Below, piece after piece: positions 17,201 through 24,682 of a stretch of DNA of 64,000 bases. The stretch is from assembly GCF_029589435.1 (NCBI RefSeq), contig NZ_JARRAG010000002.1, positions 2,232,001 to 2,296,000 on the forward strand, given 5' to 3'. Numbering within the stretch: position 1 is the first letter of the stretch; each line of letters starts with the position of its first letter. The notes under the pieces were generated by a model, which saw nothing but the letters and a program-made list of their open reading frames with translations, did no database searches and was not told the origin of the DNA. Source of the DNA: Paludisphaera mucosa. GTDB lineage: Bacteria; Planctomycetota; Planctomycetia; Isosphaerales; Isosphaeraceae. Made by a program: the position numbers and the translations under genes.

Positions 17201-18420
17201 GCGCGGCGACCGAGCTGGCCGCCCGCGCCTACCACGTCGAGCGCGACGGCTGGACGCTCGCGATCCAGGCGCCGCCGCGCGACGACGCCGGGCCCGGCGC
17301 GCAGGACTCGGCCGCGCGGGTGCGATCCGCGGACGTCGCCTACGTGCTGGCGGCCGACGGCTCGGGGCTGGGCACGGCCTCGTATCGGACCGAGCCCCGG
17401 ACCGGGCGGTTCCTGACCGTGGCGCCCCCCGACGGCGGCCGCCTGATCCGCGCCGCCGTCGACGGCGCGGCCGTCGCCCCCCTGCTCGACGCCGACGCGC
17501 GCTGGACGATCCCCCTGGGCGAGCAGACGGCCCGGCTCGTCAGCCTGACCTGGACTTCGGCCCGGCCGGACGTTTCGAAGGCGGCGTCGGCCCGGGCGAT
17601 CGACCTCCCCCGCGCCGGCGACGGCCGGACTTCCGCGCTCGTCAGCGTGTACGTCCCGACCGACATGGCGGTCAAGCCGTCGATCGGCGGGCTGGAGGCG
17701 GTCGGGGCCGAGCGGATCCAGCTCGACCGGGCCGACCGCGTCGCCCAGCGCGTCTTCGACCTGATCGCCGAGATGGATCGCGGGTCGGGCCGCGACCGCG
17801 CGCGGCTCGTCGCGCTTCTGATCGACCACGAGTCGGCCCTGCGCGAGGCCGAGCACGCCCTCCTGGCCGCGTCCCGGAGCGCCGACCGGGCCCGCCGGGA
17901 TCGCGCGGCGCGGGACCTGGAGGTCGTCAAGGCGTCGCGCCTCCAGATGGTCGAGGCCCTGCGCTCCACGGGGCTGGAGGAGCCGATCGCCGCGGCCCGC
18001 GACTACCTGGGGCTCGAACGCCCGACCGGCGTCGAGGCGGGGGCGGCCGTCCCCCAGCAGACCGACCGCGAACGGGTGCGCCGACTCGGCCGCCCCGCCT
18101 TCTTCGCCGGGACCTCTCCGGGCCTGGCCGACGCGCCGGCGCGGCTGGCGGTCGAGGCCGATCGGGCCGCCGAGTACGTGGGCGTCAGCGAGAGCCGCGC
18201 CCGCTCGCTGCTGCTCCTGGCCCTGCTGGTCGGTCTGGGGCTCGCCGGGCTGACCTCGGCGCGGCAGGCGGGGGCCCAGAGCTTGATCGCCGCCGCCAGC
18301 CTGTCGCTGGCCGCCGTCGCGGGCGGGCCGCTGGCCCTGATCGCCTGCTCGCTCGCGGTGCTCGGGGGCTGGCTCACCCGGGCGCCGGCCCCGCGCGAGG
18401 GGGCTTCGGCGTCCTGGTGA
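11272..18420 (+). CDS. Giant double-module ectodomain protein (modules B and C fused)
   Basis: 2382 residues from ATG 11272. Module B has a signal peptide (LAALLGFLAILGAAVSAARG), the opening motif PLRVLTPSAFDALLEAV, a long beta-rich ectodomain and a cluster of C-terminal helices (around VMGWAAVLVVAGVG and LIAPLLIMIVAVVVHD). The frame then continues into an in-frame ATG at 14992 whose product would again start with a signal-like segment (RRGVRVAAWALAAIGLSRASG) and the opening motif SRVILRQADYERLRERA. Module C ends with another set of C-terminal helices (SLLLLALLVGLGLAGL and beyond). The arrangement suggests two tandem paralogues joined by loss of a stop codon, or translation of two products from one frame. 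Function unknown; likely an envelope or surface protein. Confidence 0.65.
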   Translation: MTPREPTTGRSPLAALLGFLAILGAAVSAARGAGDDGSNGVVRVRIPSKQVAAQFPPDTPLRVLTPSAFDALLEAVDARDRERARGGPRLVRARHSARFNAGLLVGRSELVVAAPPGPSSVSIEPWTPAILKGPETGATVAASASGKAFVRLEPKAEATPAGETTLVLEWELRARPDSRGRLFALSLPGDETTSLTLDVPKGWEPSGAAGRRDGPASGDEPDRETWRFAGRVDGRDLRMTNLAEARDSGNPARIWVGGATRIDLNAVSKLGARPANWTMDWSLQADEPWAGTFAVELDPGLELLAVEGPSVREFHLQEGAPARVVVSLAAAGPAPTPVRFQAHARVPAEGAWDVPAIRPTSPLTWTGGTTTIVLDDRHVVRDCRERDGRRVPPPQGDPAGSAPILVFEAAAPGSAAQLTFRPVGVEPISTVRGRLILRESSARMECEVAGLGVVGSVAEYELELPRGWSVDRVQIAGAADGATPWNQSTRGDGASALQVLVPPSDAAPEGRTLLVGAAATGPSDFPRRLALPRLRPTRGRVADEAWVATAVGRIQLAPAATRGLAWIDPAQAPGLLPAGAPATDLRPILAWRWTAADAEAPVDLRLAEPSPGGWVHVKARLEDRGRRLAVAGWATVAAPEGGASAARVWLDVKAGDLAAWSFTDAATGKKVAPTILAEPERRRLGFPDAGVALELAAEPTAAGRATVDFRASFPWEGRGRVPLPGLPASHAPRGVVVLETPEAVRSRIEGEGLSRIEASMADRLAPGAESSTTRAAAPSAPSPGPGWTSQALTYSAAGARLELTTEGLDPATLPGLIRDARLTTQAFADGRSLNRLRLLVAADQTEALTFRQPAGCLLAAARVDGRAATPTLGAGVTSIPLPRGLGERTTAVELDYRVEPSGPVDSRRIRPALPDFGLPCLSFGWELALPSGVVIDDAGPGFVVDSAEPRPTWPFGALGVARWRWPGERSAVRTPREDALRRLDDLLGDAPGDDLTLAEVFTRWDSGAAPVVIDRSALAAEGVGPRTRCVSTPRDPATAQRPIQALQRHELTLALVDEVLVITSRRAAGSTSGPSAWRSAIAETLLWGSDATDRFQSAARWRGEPTAGDTAPSGQAARRSRAPGWSAWRLSSPSWPRADAAVATADGTSRAVMGWAAVLVVAGVGLRRAVSPRRGLIAPLLIMIVAVVVHDWSTALPSALTAGAFVGAFFTLLVRLGRLLRETLGVRTPRPPGRPRPTALMRRGVRVAAWALAAIGLSRASGSQAPGPDAPIIALSPYDGEFDPATAPSRVILRQADYERLRERARPAAPADEAGASIVAAEHKVTRSAEQELQVESDYSIRADGGPPARFEFPVGDAHDIVATLDDARAAVIVEPGGVTAVVMVPGGRTSRLRIRRAVPTTRDGSLETLDLKVDRAPFARLTLEQPPGGRPVQQLVARGRVVAKGDQTIEAVLGPVDRIGICWTSPDPAVEQPTATVESLVLWDLDPAGERIRARLTYRPRRRMSTIRIALEPGLVPRSVQIPGLVDASWGGTPQNPEWIARVDPPLPDRTTIFLDFWRPLRGEGGADVAGPLVRRFPRVEPLGVDREAGLLAVRRPGHWTGRLEPAKDADPLGDETFVRAWGALPDDALTFAGTVRHNAQDAVEFRTGPAPTRWRRRPAIRLQVEAGRVDCRYEVELSEITGLLDRVETALPDELVVLDVESAGMTDWSRTPGGPLRVRFDRIDLKSRRTIVVRGWIPVSQLAPGPGPRQHRLRLPWIDAAEGRGAAGTLEVLSRGAVELATAPGGATFVGSDATGDPAAPGGPWTRQTYRIDDPTQVGELRWSPQPPRMNVMVGSQLTIHPDSAEWVAVLRYEVAGGPLDAIHLKVPSAWAGLARLQLAGQDHQLTTESRDQSTFWTITPERPIWGSQRLVLRSRTPIASGQEVLFPEVVPLGRGVVDTSLALVFATAAVPATSGSAGLRQISYAGRFLDEEFGAATELAARAYHVERDGWTLAIQAPPRDDAGPGAQDSAARVRSADVAYVLAADGSGLGTASYRTEPRTGRFLTVAPPDGGRLIRAAVDGAAVAPLLDADARWTIPLGEQTARLVSLTWTSARPDVSKAASARAIDLPRAGDGRTSALVSVYVPTDMAVKPSIGGLEAVGAERIQLDRADRVAQRVFDLIAEMDRGSGRDRARLVALLIDHESALREAEHALLAASRSADRARRDRAARDLEVVKASRLQMVEALRSTGLEEPIAAARDYLGLERPTGVEAGAAVPQQTDRERVRRLGRPAFFAGTSPGLADAPARLAVEADRAAEYVGVSESRARSLLLLALLVGLGLAGLTSARQAGAQSLIAAASLSLAAVAGGPLALIACSLAVLGGWLTRAPAPREGASASW

Positions 18421-18429
18421 GGTCGGGGC

Positions 18430-19716
18430 TCAGCCCACCAGTTCGGCGATCGGCTTGCCGCCGTCGACCACCTTCATCGGCCGGCCCCGCGGGGTCGTGT
18501 ATTGGGTGTCGATCCCGATGCCCATGGTCTTGGTCATCGTGGCGATCATGTCCATGACGCCGATCGGCCGGTCGGAGACGTCGACCCCGTCCTTGTCGGT
18601 CGAGCCGACCACCTGGCCCGACTTCATGCCGCCGCCCCCCATCACCACCGACCAACTCCGCGGCCAGTGGTCGCGGCCGGCGTTCTGGTTGATGCGCGGC
18701 GTCCGGCCGAACTCGCCCATCCAGACGATCATCGTCGTGTCGAGCAGGCCGCGGCTCGCCAGGTCGGCGGTCAGGGCGGCCATCCCCTGGTCCAGCTCGG
18801 GGAGCAGGCGGGTGGAGAGAGCGTCGAAGTTGTCGGCGTGGGTGTCCCAGCCGCCCATCGCCACCTCGACGTAGGTCACCCCCTGCTCGACGAGCCGCCG
18901 GGCCAGCAGGCAGCCCGAGCCGAACGAGTGCTTGCCGTAGGCCTCGCGCACCTCGGGCGACTCGGAGTCGAGCTTGAAGATGTCCTTGTACTTCGAGTTC
19001 ATCATCTTGATCGTCTTGCGATAGACGGCCTGGTGGTCGACGGCCGGCGCCGCGCCGCGCTGCTTGATGAAATTCGTCTCGACTCGGCCGAGCAACTGCA
19101 GCCGGCGGTCCAGCCGCAGGTCGTCGACGTCCGCCGGGGGCGCGAGGTTGGCGATCGGCGCGTTGGGGTTCTGGACCATGAACGGGGTGTACGACATCCC
19201 CAGGAACCCGGCCCCCTGGCCCGGCGTGTTGATCGAGACGCAGTGCGGGAGGTCGAAGTCCTCCATCCGGCTGCCGATCTCGAACGCCGCCGTCGAGCCC
19301 CAGCCGGGGTGGACGACGGTCGGGTTGGGGACGTATCCCGTGTGCATCAGATACGTCCCGCGCTCGTGGTTCCCCTCCTTGGAGTCGAGCGAGCGGAGCA
19401 CGTTCAGGTGGTGCATCTGCTTAGCGGTCTTCGGCATGTGCTCGCTGATCGAGACCCCGGGCGCCGAGGTCGCGATCGGCTTGAACGGGCCGCCGTTCTT
19501 CTCGCTGTCGGGCTTGAGGTCCCAGATGTCGAGGTGGCTGGGGCCGCCGGACATCCAGAGGACGATGCAGCTCCGCTGATTCTTCCTGGCCACGGCCGCG
19601 TTGGCCCGCAGGTTCGCGAAGAACTGGGCCGCCGGGATGCCCAGGGTGGTGGCGGCCAGGTGCCCCAGGAAGTGGCGACGGTGCATCCCTCGGGGGGTGA
19701 TGATCGAAGGCGTCAT
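18430..19716 (-). CDS. DUF1501 protein, Tat-exported (sulfatase-like fold)
   Basis: 428 residues starting at ATG 19716. A twin-arginine signal HRRHFLGHLAATTLG is followed by the DUF1501 body: SCIVLWMSGGPSHLDIWDLKP, the HHLNVLRSLDSKEGNHERGTY region, VEVAMGGWDTHADNF and WMGEFGRTPRINQNAGRDHW. These metal-ligand-like Asp/His clusters resemble alkaline phosphatase/sulfatase folds, but the reaction is unknown. Its stop is 10 bases from that of the convergent giant gene. It lies 33 bases downstream of the DUF1549/1553 gene, the standard planctomycete pairing, and is probably co-expressed with it. Confidence 0.9.
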   Translation of the reverse strand: MTPSIITPRGMHRRHFLGHLAATTLGIPAAQFFANLRANAAVARKNQRSCIVLWMSGGPSHLDIWDLKPDSEKNGGPFKPIATSAPGVSISEHMPKTAKQMHHLNVLRSLDSKEGNHERGTYLMHTGYVPNPTVVHPGWGSTAAFEIGSRMEDFDLPHCVSINTPGQGAGFLGMSYTPFMVQNPNAPIANLAPPADVDDLRLDRRLQLLGRVETNFIKQRGAAPAVDHQAVYRKTIKMMNSKYKDIFKLDSESPEVREAYGKHSFGSGCLLARRLVEQGVTYVEVAMGGWDTHADNFDALSTRLLPELDQGMAALTADLASRGLLDTTMIVWMGEFGRTPRINQNAGRDHWPRSWSVVMGGGGMKSGQVVGSTDKDGVDVSDRPIGVMDMIATMTKTMGIGIDTQYTTPRGRPMKVVDGGKPIAELVG

Positions 19717-19749
19717 GAGCGAGGGCTCCTTCGGGACGTCCGCGTCGGA

Positions 19750-21411
19750 TCAGTGGATGAGGATGAACTCGTTGGAATTGAGGAGCGCCCAGAAGAGGTC
19801 CTGGAGGAACGACATCGCGTCGGGGGACGACTCCAGGTAGGCGACGGCCGGCGTCGACTCGGCGTTCGACGGGTGCCGGCTCAGCGCGGCCATGTAGAGC
19901 TGGTCGACCATGAACCCGGCCGGCGACCGGTGCTGGCGGCCGGCCTGCTCGACGGCGTCGGACAAAAAGCTGCCCGGCTTGCCGGAGAGGGCGTCACGCA
20001 TCAGCTCGCCGTTCATCATCATGAGCGACTGGGGAATGGTCCCCTGGAAGCTCGTCGCCTCGTCCCCCTCGTCGTTGCCGAACGTGAAGAGGAATTGACG
20101 CATCCAGCCCTCGCGCTTGTCGTCGTTGCGCCCGCCCCCGGTGCGGTGGGCGGCCGTCGCCGTCAACAGCGAGTCGAAGAGCTGCTCGGGAGACATCGGC
20201 CGGAGCATCATGACGCTGAACTGGTCGTCCTCGGCCTTCGCCTTGCCGGGCCGGACGCTCGACGCCTGGTACGCGGCCGACGAGGTGATCCAGCGGATGA
20301 GCTGCTTGACGTCGCAGCCCCCCTCGCGGAACTCCTCGGTCAGCTTGTCGAAGACCTCGGGCAGCACGGGCGTGTTGTGGGGGCCGATGTCGTCGACCGG
20401 GTTGACGAAACCCTTGCCCATGAAATGCGCCCAGGTCCGGTTGACCATCGCCCGGGGGAGCATGTCGCCTTCGGGGTCGGTGATCAGCTTGGCCAGCTCG
20501 ACGCGGCGGACGGCCTTCCCGGGCTTGTCGACCTTGCGGCCGTCGATGAACTTCGGGAAGGCGACGCCCATCATGCCGTTGCGGCGGTCGAAGCGGGCGA
20601 AGGCCTCGGTCGGGACGTCCGTCAGCTCGACGTGGTCGACCTTCTCCAGGCCGTCGGCGCCGGCCATCCGCTTCTCCTCAGTCTTGAGGCCGCGGAAGAA
20701 GGCGTTGATCCCCCAGAAGTCGGCCTGCTTCCAGTCGTTCTGGGGATGGTCGTGGCATTGGACGCACTGCAGCTGCTGGCCCAGGAAGAGCCGGGTCGTG
20801 CGCGAGGTCAGCGGCACGGCCTCGGTCTCCAGGTGGGCGAGCGTGTAGTTGACCGCGCCGTTCTCCTTGTTCGAGCCGCTCGCCGTCACCAGGTCGTAGA
20901 CGACCTCATTCCAGGGCCGGTCGGCGGAAAACTGCTTGCGGAGCCACGCCGTCAGCGCGGCGCGGTCGACGTTCCGCTCCTGCCGGCCGCGGCCGATCAG
21001 GAGGTTCGTCCACTCGGTCGCGAAGTTCTTGGGGTAGTCGACGTGCTCCAGGAGCAGGTCCACCAGCCGGGCCCGCTTGTCGGCGGCCTTGGCGTTCAGA
21101 AACTCGCGGGCCTCGGCGACGGTCGGGATCCGGCCCAGGATGTCGAGATAGGCGCGCCGGAGGAACTCGGCGTCGCCGGCGACCGTCGCCGGCTTGAGGC
21201 CGGCGTCCTTCCAGGCCTGCCGCAGCAGGGGGTCGAGGGCGTTCGCCGCCGGGGCCGCCTTGTTCGCGCCGAGCGACTTCTCCGCCGGCTCGTCGCCCGC
21301 GCGGCCGCGCGCCGCGACGACCAGGACGGCCACGAGGCCCGCGGCCGCGACGATCGAGCGCCAGGGGGCACGAATGGCTGGGGCGTCGACCCTTCCATCA
21401 CGCTGGGGCAT
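19750..21411 (-). CDS. DUF1549/DUF1553 domain protein with CxxCH motif
   Basis: 553 residues from ATG 21411, chosen because it directly precedes a signal peptide (RSIVAAAGLVAVLVVAARG); an upstream in-frame start at 21519 has no support. The DUF1549 half includes DAEFLRRAYLDILGRIPT and LQCVQCHDHPQNDW, whose CxxCH could bind c-type heme. The DUF1553 half includes AMVNRTWAHFMGKGFVNPVD and RWITSSAAYQ. These proteins are abundant in planctomycetes and usually sit beside DUF1501 genes, as here. A role in periplasmic breakdown of complex polysaccharides has been proposed but is not shown by the sequence. Confidence 0.9.
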   Translation of the reverse strand: MPQRDGRVDAPAIRAPWRSIVAAAGLVAVLVVAARGRAGDEPAEKSLGANKAAPAANALDPLLRQAWKDAGLKPATVAGDAEFLRRAYLDILGRIPTVAEAREFLNAKAADKRARLVDLLLEHVDYPKNFATEWTNLLIGRGRQERNVDRAALTAWLRKQFSADRPWNEVVYDLVTASGSNKENGAVNYTLAHLETEAVPLTSRTTRLFLGQQLQCVQCHDHPQNDWKQADFWGINAFFRGLKTEEKRMAGADGLEKVDHVELTDVPTEAFARFDRRNGMMGVAFPKFIDGRKVDKPGKAVRRVELAKLITDPEGDMLPRAMVNRTWAHFMGKGFVNPVDDIGPHNTPVLPEVFDKLTEEFREGGCDVKQLIRWITSSAAYQASSVRPGKAKAEDDQFSVMMLRPMSPEQLFDSLLTATAAHRTGGGRNDDKREGWMRQFLFTFGNDEGDEATSFQGTIPQSLMMMNGELMRDALSGKPGSFLSDAVEQAGRQHRSPAGFMVDQLYMAALSRHPSNAESTPAVAYLESSPDAMSFLQDLFWALLNSNEFILIH

Positions 21412-21647
21412 GAAAGGCACTCCCTGAGACCAGGCCGGGCTGGATGCGACGGTGAAAGCGAGGCGAGGACGGGGTTGAACGGATGCGAGGACCCGGCGTC
21501 GGCCCGGCGTCTCGTTCAATTCCTACGTTACGACTTCAAATTCGGGACGTGACCTCCATCGACTTTATTCGGGGAGCCGACGTTGGGTCAATGGATGCAT
21601 TGTGGCCTCCGCTCCGTCCGTTCCTGCGGCCGCGCGGCCCGCCCGGA

Positions 21648-23429
21648 TCAGGGCGTGCGATCCGGATGGACTCCCAGGCCGCTCACGCCGGCCTCCTCGG
21701 GGGCCCGTCCGTCCTTGACGGCCGCCTCGGCGGCCAGGTATCGGCGCTGGTGCTCCAGCCTCTCAGAAGGGTCGAAACGGATGAAAGCGGTCACCTGGTA
21801 GAACAATGCCGACCGGCGGCAGACCTCGGCCCAGCGGGCGGCGTCGAGACGGAAGTGGCGGGCCGCGGCGTCGGGGTCGAGCGTCGGCGTCGGGACCGCT
21901 TCGGGCCAGCCGAGAGCCCGGCGATCCCTCAGCATCTCCAGGAGACCCTGCGCCAGCGCCAGGTACCCGCGAAAGGTCGGATGCTGGGCGTCGTGGAAGA
22001 GGCGGTCGTCGAGGATCCCATGGGCGCTGGCCGCTTCGAGGATCCGGGGGCCGTCCAGCAGGATGAGCCCCGGGTGCCGTTCGGCCGTGTCGTGGTAAGC
22101 CATGCGGAAGGCCTGAGGGCACCGCAGGGGCGTCCCGTCGGCCTCCCGGGCGGCGACGAAGTGGTCGCGGGCTTCGGCGAAACGGCCTTCGCGCTCCAGC
22201 AGACGGGCCAGACGGAAGTGCGACTCGGCGAAGCCGGGCTGCTCGCGGATCAGCTCGCGGTAGCCGGCGGCGGCCGCGGCCGGGTCGGCCGTCTCCCGGT
22301 CGCGGATGCGACCGAATCGCCCGGCGAAGGCCTCGCGCGCCTCGCGAGGCGTCTCGACGGGGAGGAACGACCGGCTGGGCTCGAAGCCGCCGTCGTTCGA
22401 GGCCGGGACGACGAAGACGGCCTGAGTGCCCAGGGTTTCGGCGTACGAGGCGATGGCCTCCAGCCGTCGCTCGAAGTCGGCGAGGAGCGAGTCAGCCTCG
22501 TCGGCGGTGCAGGTCGGCCGATCGACGAGCTGGCGGGTGACGACGGCCTCGGGGACCAGGTCGACGCGCTGGCGGTCCAGCGTCTCCAGCACCAGGCCGC
22601 AGAAGGGGGACCTCCGGAGCAGCCGTTCCACCAGGTCGCGTTCCGGCCGGGCGGCGAACTCGTCCAGGTAATACGGCGGGTTGCGCGACCAGGCGTAGCG
22701 GGCCTGGAACTCGTTGTGTCCCGAGAAGAGGATCAGCAGGTCAGGCCGGTACGTCAGGCCGGCGAGCTGCTGGTGCGCCGATTCGAGCGTGGCGCCGCCC
22801 GTCGCCCAGACTTCCACCTCTACGCGGCGCCCCGGCAGCACCGATTCGAGCTGCCAGCCAACGATCTGGCCGACCGAGAGCCAGGGGTTGTAAGGCTCCC
22901 CCCGGGCGCTCGATTCGCCGATCACCAAGATCCGGACGGGACTTACGTCGGCCTGGGACGCGGAGTCGGCCGCCGAAATCGCGCGCGGCGGCACGGCGAG
23001 CGCGGGGGCCGAGGCGGTCGGGCTGCGATGGAGCCAGGCCGCCCACAACGCCGAGGTCGCTTCGAGTCCGGCGAGTCCCAGCGTCGTGGAGAGGCCGAGC
23101 AGGAGCAGCCGGGGCGTCCAGCGGCGGGCGGCGCCCCGGATCGACGGCCGGGCCGCCACGATCCAGCCGAGAAGGGCGAGGACGCCCGCGAGCAGGGCGA
23201 TCCAGACGAGGACGTAGCCGGCAAGCACGCCGTTGAGGAACACGGCCGTCGCCGCGCGCCGCTTCGACCGGCCGACGCTGGCCCAAAAAGCGGTGAGCCG
23301 AGGCGGCCCGAATTCCCACGCGAGGAAAAGCAGGAACAACGCCGTCGCCGACGCGACCATCAAGATCAAGGTCGGCCGCAGCCGGCCGCCGGGCTCGTTC
23401 GGCCTCGGGGCGCGTTCCAGGTCGTTCAT
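21648..23429 (-). CDS. Membrane-anchored SGNH/GDSL hydrolase (paralogue 1)
   Basis: 593 residues from ATG 23429. Residues 17-135 contain about four transmembrane helices. The SGNH hydrolase domain follows: block I GESSARG with nucleophile S173, block III-like GHNEF, and the C-terminal DAQH dyad in RLFHDAQHPTFRGY. Between them is a TPR-like segment (PGFAESHFRLARLLEREGRF). This is a plan for ester hydrolysis (acyl or acetyl groups) at the membrane, with the substrate unknown. A close paralogue lies at 45404-47224. It is divergent from the Gld ABC set. Confidence 0.8.
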   Translation of the reverse strand: MNDLERAPRPNEPGGRLRPTLILMVASATALFLLFLAWEFGPPRLTAFWASVGRSKRRAATAVFLNGVLAGYVLVWIALLAGVLALLGWIVAARPSIRGAARRWTPRLLLLGLSTTLGLAGLEATSALWAAWLHRSPTASAPALAVPPRAISAADSASQADVSPVRILVIGESSARGEPYNPWLSVGQIVGWQLESVLPGRRVEVEVWATGGATLESAHQQLAGLTYRPDLLILFSGHNEFQARYAWSRNPPYYLDEFAARPERDLVERLLRRSPFCGLVLETLDRQRVDLVPEAVVTRQLVDRPTCTADEADSLLADFERRLEAIASYAETLGTQAVFVVPASNDGGFEPSRSFLPVETPREAREAFAGRFGRIRDRETADPAAAAAGYRELIREQPGFAESHFRLARLLEREGRFAEARDHFVAAREADGTPLRCPQAFRMAYHDTAERHPGLILLDGPRILEAASAHGILDDRLFHDAQHPTFRGYLALAQGLLEMLRDRRALGWPEAVPTPTLDPDAAARHFRLDAARWAEVCRRSALFYQVTAFIRFDPSERLEHQRRYLAAEAAVKDGRAPEEAGVSGLGVHPDRTP

Positions 23430-23838
23430 GGGCCGCTTCGATACCGGGTCGGGGGCGGGACGGATGCGGGGCCTCGGGCAGGTCGGCGGACCGGGGCCGG
23501 TCGCCCGGCCCCCACGGCCCCGACCGGCCAGTATCCGCGAGCCGGTCGGCCCTGGCAACCGGGCCGGCCCGGGGGCGGTCCGGGCCGGAAGGCGAATTTC
23601 ACGCCGTTGCGTCGGGACTTCGCCCCGCGCATAATGAACCTCTTCCGCCGGTTCCGCGTAACGATGCTGGACGTCGGGCGTCTACGCGATCCATCCGCGC
23701 ATGAGGATCGTGCGGGGCGGGCGGGCGGTTCCCTCATTCGACCGCCGGCCGCCCCCGTGTCCGCGGGACCCGCGTCCGCGCGGGCCGGCCGTGATGAAGA
23801 TGAAGCTGAATTCCAGGGCCTGGGAGGAACGCATCGGC

Positions 23839-24567
23839 ATGTCTACGCCGGTCATGATCGAAGCCGATGGGCTTTGCAAGCAGTTTGGGTCGTTCCTGGC
23901 GGTGCGCGACGTGTCGTTCTCGATCCCCAAGGGCCAGGTCGTCGCCTTCCTCGGCCCCAACGGCGCGGGCAAGACGACCACGATGCGGCTGCTGACGGGC
24001 TTCACCGCCCCCACCCACGGCGAAGCCCGGATCGCCGGGATCGACGTCCAGACCGACCGCCTGGCCGCGGCCGAACGCCTCGGCTACTTGCCCGAGAACG
24101 GCCCCCTCTACCCCGATATGACCCCCCTGGGCCTGCTCCGGTTCTTCGGCTCGGCCCGGGGCCTCTCGGCCGCCCGGCTGCGAGGGCGGCTCGACGCGGT
24201 CGTCGACCAGTGCGCGCTCGCCGCGGTCGCCCACAAGCCGATCGGCAAGCTCTCGAAGGGCTACCGCCAGCGCGTGTCGATGGCCCAGGCGATCCTCCAC
24301 GACCCCGAGGTCCTGATCCTCGACGAGCCCACGAGCGGCCTCGACCCCAACCAGATCCGCGGCGTCCGGGCGCTCATCCGCGAGCTGGGCAAGACCAAGA
24401 CCGTGCTGGTCTCGACCCACATCCTCCAGGAGGTCGAGCCGATCGCCGGCCGCGTCCTGTTCATCCACGACGGCAAGATCGTCTTCGACGGCGCGCCGGC
24501 CGAGCTCGCCAAGCGCAACGGCTCGCTCGAGGACGCGTTCTACAAGCTGACCGCGCAGCCCGTCTGA
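23839..24567 (+). CDS. ABC-2 type transporter ATP-binding protein (GldA-like)
   Basis: 242 residues from ATG 23839, preceded by GGAGGAAC. Walker A GPNGAGKTT, signature LSKGYRQR, Walker B LILDEPTSGLD and the H-loop VSTH are all present, so it is a complete and probably active ATPase. It pairs with the fused permease gene that starts 115 bases downstream and the DUF4340 gene after it. This is the gene order of Gld-type exporters linked to gliding or envelope functions in Bacteroidetes; in planctomycetes the transported substrate is unknown. Confidence 0.9.
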   Translation: MSTPVMIEADGLCKQFGSFLAVRDVSFSIPKGQVVAFLGPNGAGKTTTMRLLTGFTAPTHGEARIAGIDVQTDRLAAAERLGYLPENGPLYPDMTPLGLLRFFGSARGLSAARLRGRLDAVVDQCALAAVAHKPIGKLSKGYRQRVSMAQAILHDPEVLILDEPTSGLDPNQIRGVRALIRELGKTKTVLVSTHILQEVEPIAGRVLFIHDGKIVFDGAPAELAKRNGSLEDAFYKLTAQPV

Positions 24568-24682
24568 CGCCGTCGCCTGAATCATCCCAAGGGAGGGCCC
24601 GGGGGGCCCGGCAGGACGTCGCCGACGCCCCGACCCCCGCGCCCGTTTCGACCGTTCGACGCCCCACTTAGAGGTACCCGCG

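Noticed and set aside
14485-17856. 1123-codon minus-strand frame opposite the giant gene
   Set aside because: Composition (Arg, Gly, Asp, Pro) is that of a shadow frame, with no motif or ribosome site.
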